From the NCBI GenBank assembly GCA_019038735.1, contig JAHOYW010000074.1, positions 1-8,243 of the forward strand: a stretch of 8,243 bases of DNA, read 5' to 3'. The notes below the pieces were generated by a model that searched no databases, was not told the DNA's origin, and saw only the letters and a list, made by a program, of their open reading frames with translations. Positions 1 to 6,457 of the stretch are shown here, one piece after another (the first letter of the stretch is position 1; every line of letters begins with the position of its first letter). Made by a program: the position numbers and the translations under genes. The stretch comes from Victivallales bacterium. Lineage in GTDB: Bacteria; Verrucomicrobiota; Lentisphaeria; Victivallales; Victivallaceae.

Positions 1-10
1 CTAGAGAGAT

Positions 11-16
11 TATAAT
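11..16 (+). promoter_or_regulatory. possible -10 box for the GH172 gene
   Basis: A perfect TATAAT lies about 55 bases before the GH172 start codon, which would give a 5' leader of roughly 50 bases. The matching -35 element would fall at or beyond the left edge, so it cannot be checked. The surrounding DNA is very AT-rich, so a chance match is possible. Confidence 0.3.
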
Positions 17-71
17 ACTAATATACCTGTAATTATAAAATACAAATAAAATAAAAAAAAGGAGTCTTGTT

Positions 72-1175
72 ATGAGTAAATTTAATGGCTTGGGAATGAG
101 TTTGGGAAATCTATCTTTGCTGAGCGATGCGGAAACACGTTCGATTTGTTCGGAAAACCGTAGCGGGGGAAAAGGCAGAGGCGGCATGGATCCGGCGGAA
201 CCGGATGGTCCCGCTAGAGACCTTGGAATCGGCTGGAAGTGTCATGCTAGTGATTCAATTGAAGCTGGAGAAACTTTTGTTATGGCTGACATTGAGGGTC
301 CCGGTGCGATTCAAAGCATCTGGCTGACTGGTACTGTCGGGCGTGATCTTATTTTGCGGATTTACTGGGACGGACAGGAGACTCCATCTGTCGAATGTCC
401 GGCTAGCGATTTTTTTGCCTGCCCATGGATGGATTCAAGAAAAGACCCTAGAACTTCTGAGCATAATCCTCGGGTAAATTCAATGCCCGTAGCGGTAAAT
501 CCTAAAAACGGTATGAATTGTTTCTGGGAAATGCCTTTTCGTAAGAATTGCAGAATTACTATGGAGAACCTGCATCCAACTGAAGCTGCCGTATTATTTT
601 TTCAAATAAATTATACCTTGACTGAGGTATCGGAAGAAACAGCTTATTTCCATGCTCAGTTCAGACGGGTTAATCCGCTACCGTACAAAGACGTTTACAC
701 GATTGTAGATGGCATAAAAGGACAGGGACATTATGTCGGAACGTCTATGGGATGGGGGCTTAATAATAACAACTGGTGGGGAGAAGGAGAAATTAAATTC
801 TTTATTGATGGTGATAGTGAGTTTCCAACCATCTGTGGAACTGGAACAGAAGATTATTTTGGAGGATCATATGACTGGGATGTCGATGGTCAGTACCAGA
901 TATATACTACTCCATTTCTAGGAATGCATCAAGTTATCAAGCCGGACGGTCTTTACCAAGCTAATCTACGCCATGCAATGTACCGCTGGCATGTTATGGA
1001 TCCAATCCGTTTTAAGAATGATTTAAAAGTTACTATTCAGGCTCTCGGCTGGCGTGATGGTGGACGTTATCTGCCGCTTCAGGATGATATATCCTCGGTA
1101 GCATATTGGTATCAAACAATACCAGCCGCGGCATTCCCTGAATTTCCGGATCGTGATTACCTCGAAATAATATAA
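72..1175 (+). CDS. GH172 / DUF2961 family glycoside hydrolase-like protein
   Basis: A 367-residue protein of the DUF2961 family, now glycoside hydrolase family 172, whose characterised members act on fructofuranose- or arabinofuranose-containing glycans. Family landmarks in order: GPGAIQSIW (residues 76-84), the beta-strand motif RIYWDG (96-101), the PASDFFA strand (110-116), MPF (154-156), GQGHYVG (217-223), WWGEGE (235-240), FIDGD (244-248) and GTGTEDYFGG (256-265). The acidic residues of WWGEGE and GTGTEDY (Glu238/Glu240 and Glu260) are the likely catalytic carboxylates by family analogy. There is no signal peptide, so the protein is probably cytoplasmic and would act on imported sugars. 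The start is supported by GGAG at 61-64, seven bases upstream. The gene ends in TAA just before a paired-hairpin element. The substrate cannot be told from sequence, and neighbouring pgi may be unrelated. Confidence 0.87.
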   Translation: MSKFNGLGMSLGNLSLLSDAETRSICSENRSGGKGRGGMDPAEPDGPARDLGIGWKCHASDSIEAGETFVMADIEGPGAIQSIWLTGTVGRDLILRIYWDGQETPSVECPASDFFACPWMDSRKDPRTSEHNPRVNSMPVAVNPKNGMNCFWEMPFRKNCRITMENLHPTEAAVLFFQINYTLTEVSEETAYFHAQFRRVNPLPYKDVYTIVDGIKGQGHYVGTSMGWGLNNNNWWGEGEIKFFIDGDSEFPTICGTGTEDYFGGSYDWDVDGQYQIYTTPFLGMHQVIKPDGLYQANLRHAMYRWHVMDPIRFKNDLKVTIQALGWRDGGRYLPLQDDISSVAYWYQTIPAAAFPEFPDRDYLEII

Positions 1176-1182
1176 GTTCCAA

Positions 1183-1211
1183 GTAGTCGGAGGCGCAGCC
1201 TGCGCCCCGAC
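1183..1211 (+). repeat. left bulged hairpin with 5' GTAG
   Basis: Reading rightward, GTAG overlaps a 5-bp outer stem GTCGG/CCGAC (1186-1190 with 1207-1211). Next come one bulged A (1191), a 6-bp core stem GGCGCA/TGCGCC (1192-1197 with 1201-1206) and a GCC loop. It lies eight bases past the GH172 stop codon. No T-tract follows, so a classical intrinsic terminator is unlikely, although the hairpin could protect the mRNA 3' end. Confidence 0.6.
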
Positions 1212-1262
1212 CAGTTGAATCTTTGATAATTCGTTTGATTATATCCTGTTCAAAGCTGTTTT

Positions 1263-1292
1263 GTGCCGGAGCAAGGCTGCTCCCGGCACTAC
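1263..1292 (-). repeat. right bulged hairpin with GTAG on the minus strand
   Basis: Read on the minus strand this element starts with GTAG, then has a 5-bp outer stem GTGCC/GGCAC, one bulged G, a 6-bp core GGAGCA/TGCTCC and a GCCT loop. That is the same architecture and loop as the left hairpin, with different outer pairs. On the plus strand it is followed by a weak TACTTT, so it could also act as an inefficient terminator of the GH172 transcript upstream of pgi. Confidence 0.6.
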
Positions 1293-1328
1293 TTTAAAAA
1301 CAAAATATTTAGTATATCGGCTTTATTT

Positions 1329-1355
1329 TTGAAGTTTTGCGAGTATTGTTATAGT
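1329..1355 (+). promoter_or_regulatory. candidate pgi promoter
   Basis: TTGAAG (1329-1334) and TATAGT (1350-1355) are separated by 15 bases, about 35 bases before the pgi start codon. The -10 matches consensus at five of six positions. The spacer is shorter than ideal and the region is AT-rich, so confidence is low. Confidence 0.3.
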
Positions 1356-1389
1356 TTCTTATTAAACTTAAAAACAGGAAACATATACT

Positions 1390-2961
1390 ATGCAATCTCA
1401 GGAATGGATAGAACGTAATCACAAGTACACAATGACCGATGGAGACAGCGGTTTCTCAATCGCTTTTGGCGGAATGAAATTTTCAGATGCTGATCTGGGT
1501 TCCATGGCGGATAAATTCGAGCGGGCTAAACGCGAAATGGCGCGAATTGAAGCTGGAGAAATCAAAAATCCCGATGAAAACCGGCAGGTTACTCACTTCT
1601 CTGACCGTATAGCTTATCCGAAAAGCAAAGAATTTAAAGCTGTTGAAAAATTTGCCGAAGATGTTCGAAACGGAAAAATAATCGGGCAGGGCGGGCGTTT
1701 CCGTTCATTGATTGTTAATGGTATTGGCGGCTCAGCTCTCGGTCCGCAACTCCTGCAGTTTGCGCTTAATGGTCCTTATTGGAACGAATTGAAAGAAACT
1801 GAGCGTGACAACAATTTAAAAATTTATTTTCTTGATAATACAGATTCCGCGGGCTTTGCTGATGTTTTGGCGGTGATTGATCCGGCAACGACTTTGGTCG
1901 CGACGGTTTCCAAATCCGGCGGCACTCAGGAAACTCGCAATAATATGATTGCCCTTGAAGATTGTTATGATGAAGCTGATGTGGACTTCGCGAGACATGC
2001 GGTAGCTGTTACTATGGAAGGCAGTAAACTCTGGAAACACGCCGAAGAAAATGCTTGGTTAAAGGTTTTCGAGATGGCTGAATCTATCGGCGGACGTACC
2101 AGCGAAACAAGTATTGTCGGTCATCTGCCAGCAGCTTTAGCAGGAATTAATTTTAAAGAATTCCTTGATGGCGCGGCTTTTATGGATGAATGGACACGCA
2201 ATGAGGATTACTGCGTGAATCCAGCTTATATGCTGGCGGCGATGTGGTTTATTGCCGGTAAAGGCAAAGGCAACCGCAATATGGTTATCGTGCCTTATTC
2301 TGATCGTTTGATACTCTTGTCGCGTTATTTTCAACAGTTGGTTATGGAAAGTCTCGGCAAAGAAACTGACCTTGATGGCAAAGTTGTACATCAGGGATTA
2401 AATGTTTTTGGCAACAAAGGCGGTACAGACGCTCATGCCTTTATTCAGCAGTTGAATGACGGACGTGATGATTTTTTTATTACTTTTATTGAAGTTCTCC
2501 AGGATTCAATGATTCTGCCTATTGACGAATCATCCAGCATGGGAACATATCTACATGGTTTTCAGGAAGGCTTGTCCGCCGCCCTGCGCGGTAAAGGTCG
2601 TCAGGCGATCAATATTACTATTGAAGAAGTCAACGAATACAATCTCGGTATGATTATCGCCATGTACGAACGCGCGGTCGCGGTTTATGCTGAATTTATT
2701 AATGTCAACGCATTTCACCAGCCGGGAGTACAAGCTTATAAACTAGCTGCTCAAGGTATTCTTGATTTACGGGAAAAATTCATTGCCGCAATTTCTGAAC
2801 TCGAAAATTTTAGCGGTACAGCCGCCGACTTCGCGGCAAAAGCCGGTTTAGCTGATGATGAAATCGAAATAGCTGGTTTGTTAGCGAAAGCAGCTTTGAA
2901 TAGTGAACTTATCAGTCGTGAATATGATGCTGAAAAAGGCTGGATCTACAGCATAAAATGA
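1390..2961 (+). CDS. pgi: glucose-6-phosphate isomerase
   Basis: Interconverts glucose 6-phosphate and fructose 6-phosphate in cytoplasmic glycolysis and gluconeogenesis. The 523-residue protein carries the phosphosugar-binding GIGGSALG (residues 111-118), the SKSGGTQET phosphate loop (174-182), GGRTSE of PGI signature 1 (234-239), and a version of signature 2 around NAFHQPGVQAYK (440-451). Catalytic candidates by family alignment are Glu320 (in VMESLGK), His349 (in GGTDAHAF) and Lys451. All expected active-site positions appear intact. It is a longer form than the roughly 450-residue Bacillus-type enzyme, with about 70 residues after Lys451 that look helical. AGGA at 1376-1379 is ten bases before the ATG. 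The gene overlaps the next by four bases (ATGA), indicating a two-gene operon with translational coupling. Confidence 0.96.
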   Translation: MQSQEWIERNHKYTMTDGDSGFSIAFGGMKFSDADLGSMADKFERAKREMARIEAGEIKNPDENRQVTHFSDRIAYPKSKEFKAVEKFAEDVRNGKIIGQGGRFRSLIVNGIGGSALGPQLLQFALNGPYWNELKETERDNNLKIYFLDNTDSAGFADVLAVIDPATTLVATVSKSGGTQETRNNMIALEDCYDEADVDFARHAVAVTMEGSKLWKHAEENAWLKVFEMAESIGGRTSETSIVGHLPAALAGINFKEFLDGAAFMDEWTRNEDYCVNPAYMLAAMWFIAGKGKGNRNMVIVPYSDRLILLSRYFQQLVMESLGKETDLDGKVVHQGLNVFGNKGGTDAHAFIQQLNDGRDDFFITFIEVLQDSMILPIDESSSMGTYLHGFQEGLSAALRGKGRQAINITIEEVNEYNLGMIIAMYERAVAVYAEFINVNAFHQPGVQAYKLAAQGILDLREKFIAAISELENFSGTAADFAAKAGLADDEIEIAGLLAKAALNSELISREYDAEKGWIYSIK

Positions 2962-3992
2962 GCTCTGATAAATTCATAATATCTACAAAACAGGCGGCGC
3001 TGACTCTAAAAGTCCAGCCGCCTGCTGATTATTTGGATGTCGAGAAAAAATATCCGCTTCTAGTCAGTGATTATTATTTGAATCTGATTGATAGCAACGA
3101 AGAAAATATAGAAAATGATCCGATTTGGCGGCAATGTATGCCTTCGGCTGATGAATTAAAGGACGAAAATAGCGATTTAGACCCGCTTGCCGAAGAAATA
3201 CAAATGGCGGTGCCGCGTTTGATTCACCGCTATCCTGATCGGGCGGTACTGCTGAGCACAGGTAAATGCGCTACCCGCTGTCGTTTTTGTTTCCGTAAAC
3301 GCACTTGGACGGATGGCAGGGAATTATCTGATATTTCTAAGGTCGAACTGACGGAAGTTTGTAGCTATTTGCGCGCAAATTCTGCGATTTCCGAAGTATT
3401 GATTTCCGGTGGTGATCCTTTGATGTTGTCCTGCGAAAAATTAGGCTTTATTCTGGATGAATTAAGTTCGATCAAATCTATTTGCGTATTGCGTATTGGA
3501 ACTCGTGTACCAGTAACTTTGCCGAGTCTTGTAAGCCCGGAAGTAGTCAAAATGCTGGCGTCTTATTCTGGTTTATGGTTGATGACGCATTTTAATCATC
3601 CAAGAGAACTGACCGACGAAAGTATCACGCTTTGCCGGGAGTTTGTTAAGGCAGGTATTCCGCTATTAAATCAAACGGTTCTGCTTAAAGGGGTCAATGA
3701 TAATTCCGAAACTCTGGAGAAACTTTTTCGTAAACTTATCGCGATAAAAGTTAAGCCGCATTATTTATATCATGTAGATCCGGTTCGCGGAGTTCGGCAT
3801 TTTGCCACTGGTATAGATAAAGGACTAGATATTTTAAAACAATTCCGTTCAAAACTCTCATCTTTAGCCGTGCCGACCTTCGCGATAGACCTCCCCGAAG
3901 GCGGCGGCAAAGTCGCTCTGCAGCCGCAATACTGTTGTGATAATAAATACCCCTCAGTCATCGATGAACACCTGATTGAGTATTCATTATAA
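2958..3992 (+). CDS. KamA-family radical SAM aminomutase (lysine 2,3-aminomutase-like)
   Basis: A 344-residue radical SAM, PLP-dependent enzyme of the lysine 2,3-aminomutase/EpmB family. Cys104, Cys108 and Cys111 (CxxxCxxC within CATRCRFCFRKR) would bind the 4Fe-4S cluster, GGDP (151-154) fits the SAM-binding loop, and Lys318 in LPEGGGK is the expected PLP Schiff-base lysine. Residues that bind lysine in clostridial lysine 2,3-aminomutase have counterparts at a nearly constant offset: Arg113 (for Arg134), Asp274 in YHVDPVRG (for Asp293) and Asp311 in FAIDLPEGGGK (for Asp330). The length is close to E. coli EpmB and much shorter than the roughly 416-residue clostridial enzyme. No beta-lysine acetyltransferase, epmA or efp gene lies beside it, so product use (EF-P modification or free beta-lysine) is unresolved. 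No Shine-Dalgarno sequence sits at a normal distance, so translation probably depends on pgi. Confidence 0.88.
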   Translation: MSSDKFIISTKQAALTLKVQPPADYLDVEKKYPLLVSDYYLNLIDSNEENIENDPIWRQCMPSADELKDENSDLDPLAEEIQMAVPRLIHRYPDRAVLLSTGKCATRCRFCFRKRTWTDGRELSDISKVELTEVCSYLRANSAISEVLISGGDPLMLSCEKLGFILDELSSIKSICVLRIGTRVPVTLPSLVSPEVVKMLASYSGLWLMTHFNHPRELTDESITLCREFVKAGIPLLNQTVLLKGVNDNSETLEKLFRKLIAIKVKPHYLYHVDPVRGVRHFATGIDKGLDILKQFRSKLSSLAVPTFAIDLPEGGGKVALQPQYCCDNKYPSVIDEHLIEYSL

Positions 3993-4250
3993 TTATTTTC
4001 TGTAAATATCTTTTCTGTGAGCAATATCTAATACAATAATTATCAGTTCATTGTCAATGATTTCATAAATTGCTCTATAGTTTCCAATACGGATTCGCCA
4101 AGCGTCTCGTCCAGTTAATTTCTTGCTTTGCGCAGGAAAAGGATTTTTGGCAAGCTTTCGGATTGATGCGATGATTTTGGTCTGAAAAGGCTCTGGAATT
4201 TTTGCTAATGATTTTTGAGCTTTACGCTTAATTTGTATTTCGTAATTCAT
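3993..4250 (-). CDS. RelE/ParE-family toxin of a type II toxin-antitoxin pair
   Basis: An 85-residue basic protein with the RelE/ParE fold signature: N-terminal KRKAQKSLAKIP helix region (residues 8-19), KNPFPAQSKKLTG (35-47), the strand WRIRIGNYRAIYEI (51-64), and the C-terminal IAHRKDIYRK (76-85). RelE relatives are ribosome-dependent mRNA interferases, while ParE relatives target gyrase. The HRKDIYR ending and the small size favour the RelE side, but the target cannot be fixed from sequence. Its start overlaps the antitoxin stop by ATGA (4247-4250), the usual antitoxin-first operon order. The stop codon directly abuts the kamA stop on the other strand, with no intervening base, so transcripts from either side would run antisense into the other gene unless terminated within coding sequence. 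Confidence 0.88.
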   Translation of the reverse strand: MNYEIQIKRKAQKSLAKIPEPFQTKIIASIRKLAKNPFPAQSKKLTGRDAWRIRIGNYRAIYEIIDNELIIIVLDIAHRKDIYRK

Positions 4251-4453
4251 TTTATAGCGTTGTTTTTTATTTCTTTTACAGCCTGTTCAAAAGATATAAT
4301 TGGATCATTACTGGATTTTGCGGCATCAAATGCACGGATATCCTCTAACTCTTCAATATCAGACATAAGAGTTTCCCATTCATTAAAGGGCAATACTACA
4401 GCTTTTTTGTGCTCACTTTGATCTATAATATATTCTGGATGAAGTGCAATCAT
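4247..4453 (-). CDS. Phd/YefM- or RelB-like antitoxin
   Basis: A 68-residue protein encoded just upstream of, and overlapping, the RelE-like toxin. The N-terminal part (IIDQSEHKKAVVLPFNEWETLM, residues 9-30) resembles the Phd/YefM DNA-binding and dimerisation region in which a short strand is followed by a PxxEWExL helix. An acidic helix (31-46) follows, then a toxin-wrapping tail with SFEQAVKEIK (54-63). Expected roles are neutralising the toxin and repressing the shared promoter. GGAA at 4462-4465 on the minus strand is eight bases before the ATG. The protein is shorter than typical YefM, so assignment to Phd/YefM rather than RelB rests mainly on the N-terminal pattern. Confidence 0.8.
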   Translation of the reverse strand: MIALHPEYIIDQSEHKKAVVLPFNEWETLMSDIEELEDIRAFDAAKSSNDPIISFEQAVKEIKNNAIK

Positions 4454-4494
4454 TTCTTTATTTCCATTTTTGTTACTCTTTTAATATCATTACT

Positions 4495-4523
4495 AAAATA
4501 CTGTATGAAATACATAAAATCAA
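4495..4523 (-). promoter_or_regulatory. candidate toxin-antitoxin promoter with operator palindrome
   Basis: On the minus strand, TTGATT (4518-4523) and TATTTT (4495-4500) are separated by exactly 17 bases, each matching consensus at four of six positions. Within the spacer lies a perfect inverted repeat, TGTAT-GAA-ATACA (4502-4514), well placed for repression by the antitoxin or the toxin-antitoxin complex. It is about 45 bases upstream of the antitoxin start. AT-rich DNA makes chance matches easy, but the position of the palindrome adds weight. Confidence 0.45.
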
Positions 4524-4562
4524 TAAAATAGTAAAAATTATCGCAATTTGCTATGAATTTTT

Positions 4563-6431
4563 CTATTTTTGTTTAGGAGTCGATATAAACAGGCGGCAGA
4601 CAATTTCACCGGGGCAGGGTAGGTCATCTATGCTGGAGCGGTTATAATTCCGCTGGGTGTCGATTATGTAGAATACATTGCAAGTCGATGAAACTAAATT
4701 GATATTGACGACTCCACTGGCTGAAAGTGGAATGACAAAAGTTTTCTTTAGCTGTCCGCTTTGCAGAGCGATGAATCTTTCATATTTATTATTAACCAGC
4801 AAGGTCGCTTCACCGGCTTTGGCAAAAATTAAGGTGAATTCTAATTTAGCCACAGTGTCTTTTGGGATTTTACTGATTTTGAATTGTTTTCTTAAGTCAG
4901 ATCCTCGCACAAAGGGCATCGTATCCCAGCCGCCGAAAGTTTGCGGTCCATTATCCAAATACATTGCTGCATTGTGTCCCATCTCCACTCTAACTCCGTC
5001 AGGTCGGATTTTTCGCATAATTGCGGCTTCATAATTTTCACGATAAATATCGTAAGCCAGAAAGCAGATAAAAACACTTATGCAGAAAGCAATTATATAT
5101 TGAACATAGAGATTACGGCGGTCGTTTTTACAGACGCGGTAAACCCGGTTGACGAATATTCCCCCAAGAATTGCTAATAGCGGAATTAAAGGCATTCTGA
5201 ATCGTGCGAGAATATAAAATGCTACCGTTGATAAACAGTAGGAAACAATGAGATACATCAATAAAAGCATTTTTAGGTCGTGTTTTTTTATACTGCGCCA
5301 GAGTAAAACGAATATTCCCGCCAAAGCCGGAATCAGAATAAATGCACTCCATAAAAAGCCATAAGACAAAAATACACTTTGCTTTAAGGCAAAGTTGAGA
5401 GAAACATTATTAGGGATTTCACGATAATCCCAGAAAAGCAGTAATTTTCTGAAATTCAGTTCAATATAAGCTAATGGTTCGCGGCAGAACCAGTTCCAAA
5501 TATGATTCGTTATGCTGAACTGAGAATCTTTGGCAAGCCATATTTCCCGAGTCGGCGGGTATTCCATCGGTCCCGCCCCCCAGCCTTCTTCGCGTCCACC
5601 CGGAGGAGATTCAGGAGTGTTGCCCAAACTCAATACGACTGGTGCGTCGCTTGACGGACCGCAAAACCTGTCGAGCAATATTGAGTTGCGGTAGGCAAAG
5701 GGAACTTGAGGCAGAATTATTAAAATCAGGAAAATTAGCGCGACAGCACAGCTTGTCCATATCTTGAAGAATAGGCTCTTGGCTCTATGCTTCTTGATCA
5801 CCAGCGAATAAAGTGCTATGGCAATGATTCCGGGGACCATAAACCATACATTGCCGCGTGAAAGAATCGCGCAGCTTACTATTAATGCGCAACTTATCCA
5901 TGATATTATTTTACCGGATTTGAATGCGCAGATAGTTGCGTAAAAAATTAGCACCAGCCAGAATGCCTGCAATGTGGCAACAAGTAAATAAGGGGTATAG
6001 AGAATCAAAATCTGTGAAAATGCCGCCATGAAAGCAGCGATAAAAGCGGCGTCCCGATTCCATATTTTTGCGGTGGACAGCCCGACCAAATAAACTGTCG
6101 CCGCGCCAAGTAAACTTTGCGCGATAATCAGTGCCCAAACGGAATAACCAAACGTTAGATATATTAAAGGCAGAAAGACAGAGTTGTAAAAAGGCTGGTA
6201 TTTGTGCGAGTTGTTGATATAAAATGGATTCTGAAAATCCCCTTGAGAAATCAATACCGCCAGTCTTTTATATGTCGCCATATCAGTATATGGCGAGGGA
6301 TTATTAACTGCATTTCTGCCATTGTTGCCCATTTGCAAGTCGTAAGATGCCCCCAGACGCAAGACTAAAGCGACAAATGCTATACCTAAAAGAATAAGTA
6401 TGAATTTTTTATTCATTAAGTATTTTCGCAT
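4563..6431 (-). CDS. GT39-like (GT-C fold) membrane glycosyltransferase with C-terminal soluble domain
   Basis: A 622-residue polytopic membrane protein resembling the GT39/ArnT-type GT-C superfamily, which transfers sugars from polyprenyl-phosphate donors on the outer face of the inner membrane. A first membrane helix (about 8-27) is followed by a long loop holding SPYTDMATY. Asp50 there is the likely catalytic aspartate of GT-C enzymes. Around ten further hydrophobic segments run to about residue 460, including the ARFRMPLIPLLAI helix (409-421) common in this superfamily. A large Gly/Pro-rich outer loop spans about 250-350. Residues 465-622 look like a beta-rich soluble domain. AGGT (6440-6443) precedes the ATG by eight bases. 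It lies 26 bases after frr on the same strand and is probably co-transcribed. Donor and acceptor are unknown. Confidence 0.8.
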   Translation of the reverse strand: MRKYLMNKKFILILLGIAFVALVLRLGASYDLQMGNNGRNAVNNPSPYTDMATYKRLAVLISQGDFQNPFYINNSHKYQPFYNSVFLPLIYLTFGYSVWALIIAQSLLGAATVYLVGLSTAKIWNRDAAFIAAFMAAFSQILILYTPYLLVATLQAFWLVLIFYATICAFKSGKIISWISCALIVSCAILSRGNVWFMVPGIIAIALYSLVIKKHRAKSLFFKIWTSCAVALIFLILIILPQVPFAYRNSILLDRFCGPSSDAPVVLSLGNTPESPPGGREEGWGAGPMEYPPTREIWLAKDSQFSITNHIWNWFCREPLAYIELNFRKLLLFWDYREIPNNVSLNFALKQSVFLSYGFLWSAFILIPALAGIFVLLWRSIKKHDLKMLLLMYLIVSYCLSTVAFYILARFRMPLIPLLAILGGIFVNRVYRVCKNDRRNLYVQYIIAFCISVFICFLAYDIYRENYEAAIMRKIRPDGVRVEMGHNAAMYLDNGPQTFGGWDTMPFVRGSDLRKQFKISKIPKDTVAKLEFTLIFAKAGEATLLVNNKYERFIALQSGQLKKTFVIPLSASGVVNINLVSSTCNVFYIIDTQRNYNRSSIDDLPCPGEIVCRLFISTPKQK

Positions 6432-6457
6432 ATACGATGACCTGTTAGTAATTCAGC

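Larger units (their letters stand above)
1183..1292. repeat. REPIN-like pair of inverted palindromic elements
   Basis: This 110-bp unit fills half of the spacer between the GH172 gene and pgi. It starts with GTAG (1183-1186) and ends with its complement CTAC (1289-1292). A bulged GC-rich hairpin sits just inside each end, with 51 bases of AT-rich DNA between them. A weaker inner symmetry is also visible: CTTTGA (1221-1226) and TCAAAG (1250-1255) share almost the same dyad centre. GTAG followed by a bulged palindrome, in two inverted copies, is the layout of REP doublets (BIME/REPIN) mobilised by RAYT transposases in other bacteria. The sequence shows the symmetry directly; the REPIN identity is inferred. 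The alternative is a pair of unrelated transcription-termination or mRNA-end hairpins. Confidence 0.5.

Noticed and set aside
1263..1300. Right hairpin as a classical intrinsic terminator for the GH172 gene.
   Set aside because: The hairpin is strong, but only TACTTT then A-rich sequence follows. Its mirrored architecture with the left hairpin is better explained as a repeat element, though weak termination remains possible.
1176..1389. Possible CRISPR array, tRNA or small protein gene in the longest spacer.
   Set aside because: There are no multiple direct repeats, no tRNA cloverleaf elements and no open frame with a ribosome-binding sequence. Only the paired hairpins and a candidate pgi promoter are visible.
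4533..4562. AT-rich inverted repeat (AAAAATT/AATTTTT arms with a small GCA/TGC inner stem) just after the glycosyltransferase stop, considered as its terminator.
   Set aside because: The stem is almost entirely A/T with a bulge and a mismatch, and its T-run is part of the stem. In such AT-rich DNA it is not distinguishable from chance.
4678..5034. 118-codon plus-strand open frame inside the glycosyltransferase gene.
   Set aside because: It is complementary to the soluble-domain coding region of a well-supported gene, and has no convincing ribosome-binding sequence or domain.
5560..5625. Locally GC-rich patch in the glycosyltransferase gene, considered as an inserted repeat.
   Set aside because: It encodes the Gly/Pro-rich outer-loop segment around NTPESPPGGR in frame, with no terminal repeats or frame disruption, so codon demand explains the composition.
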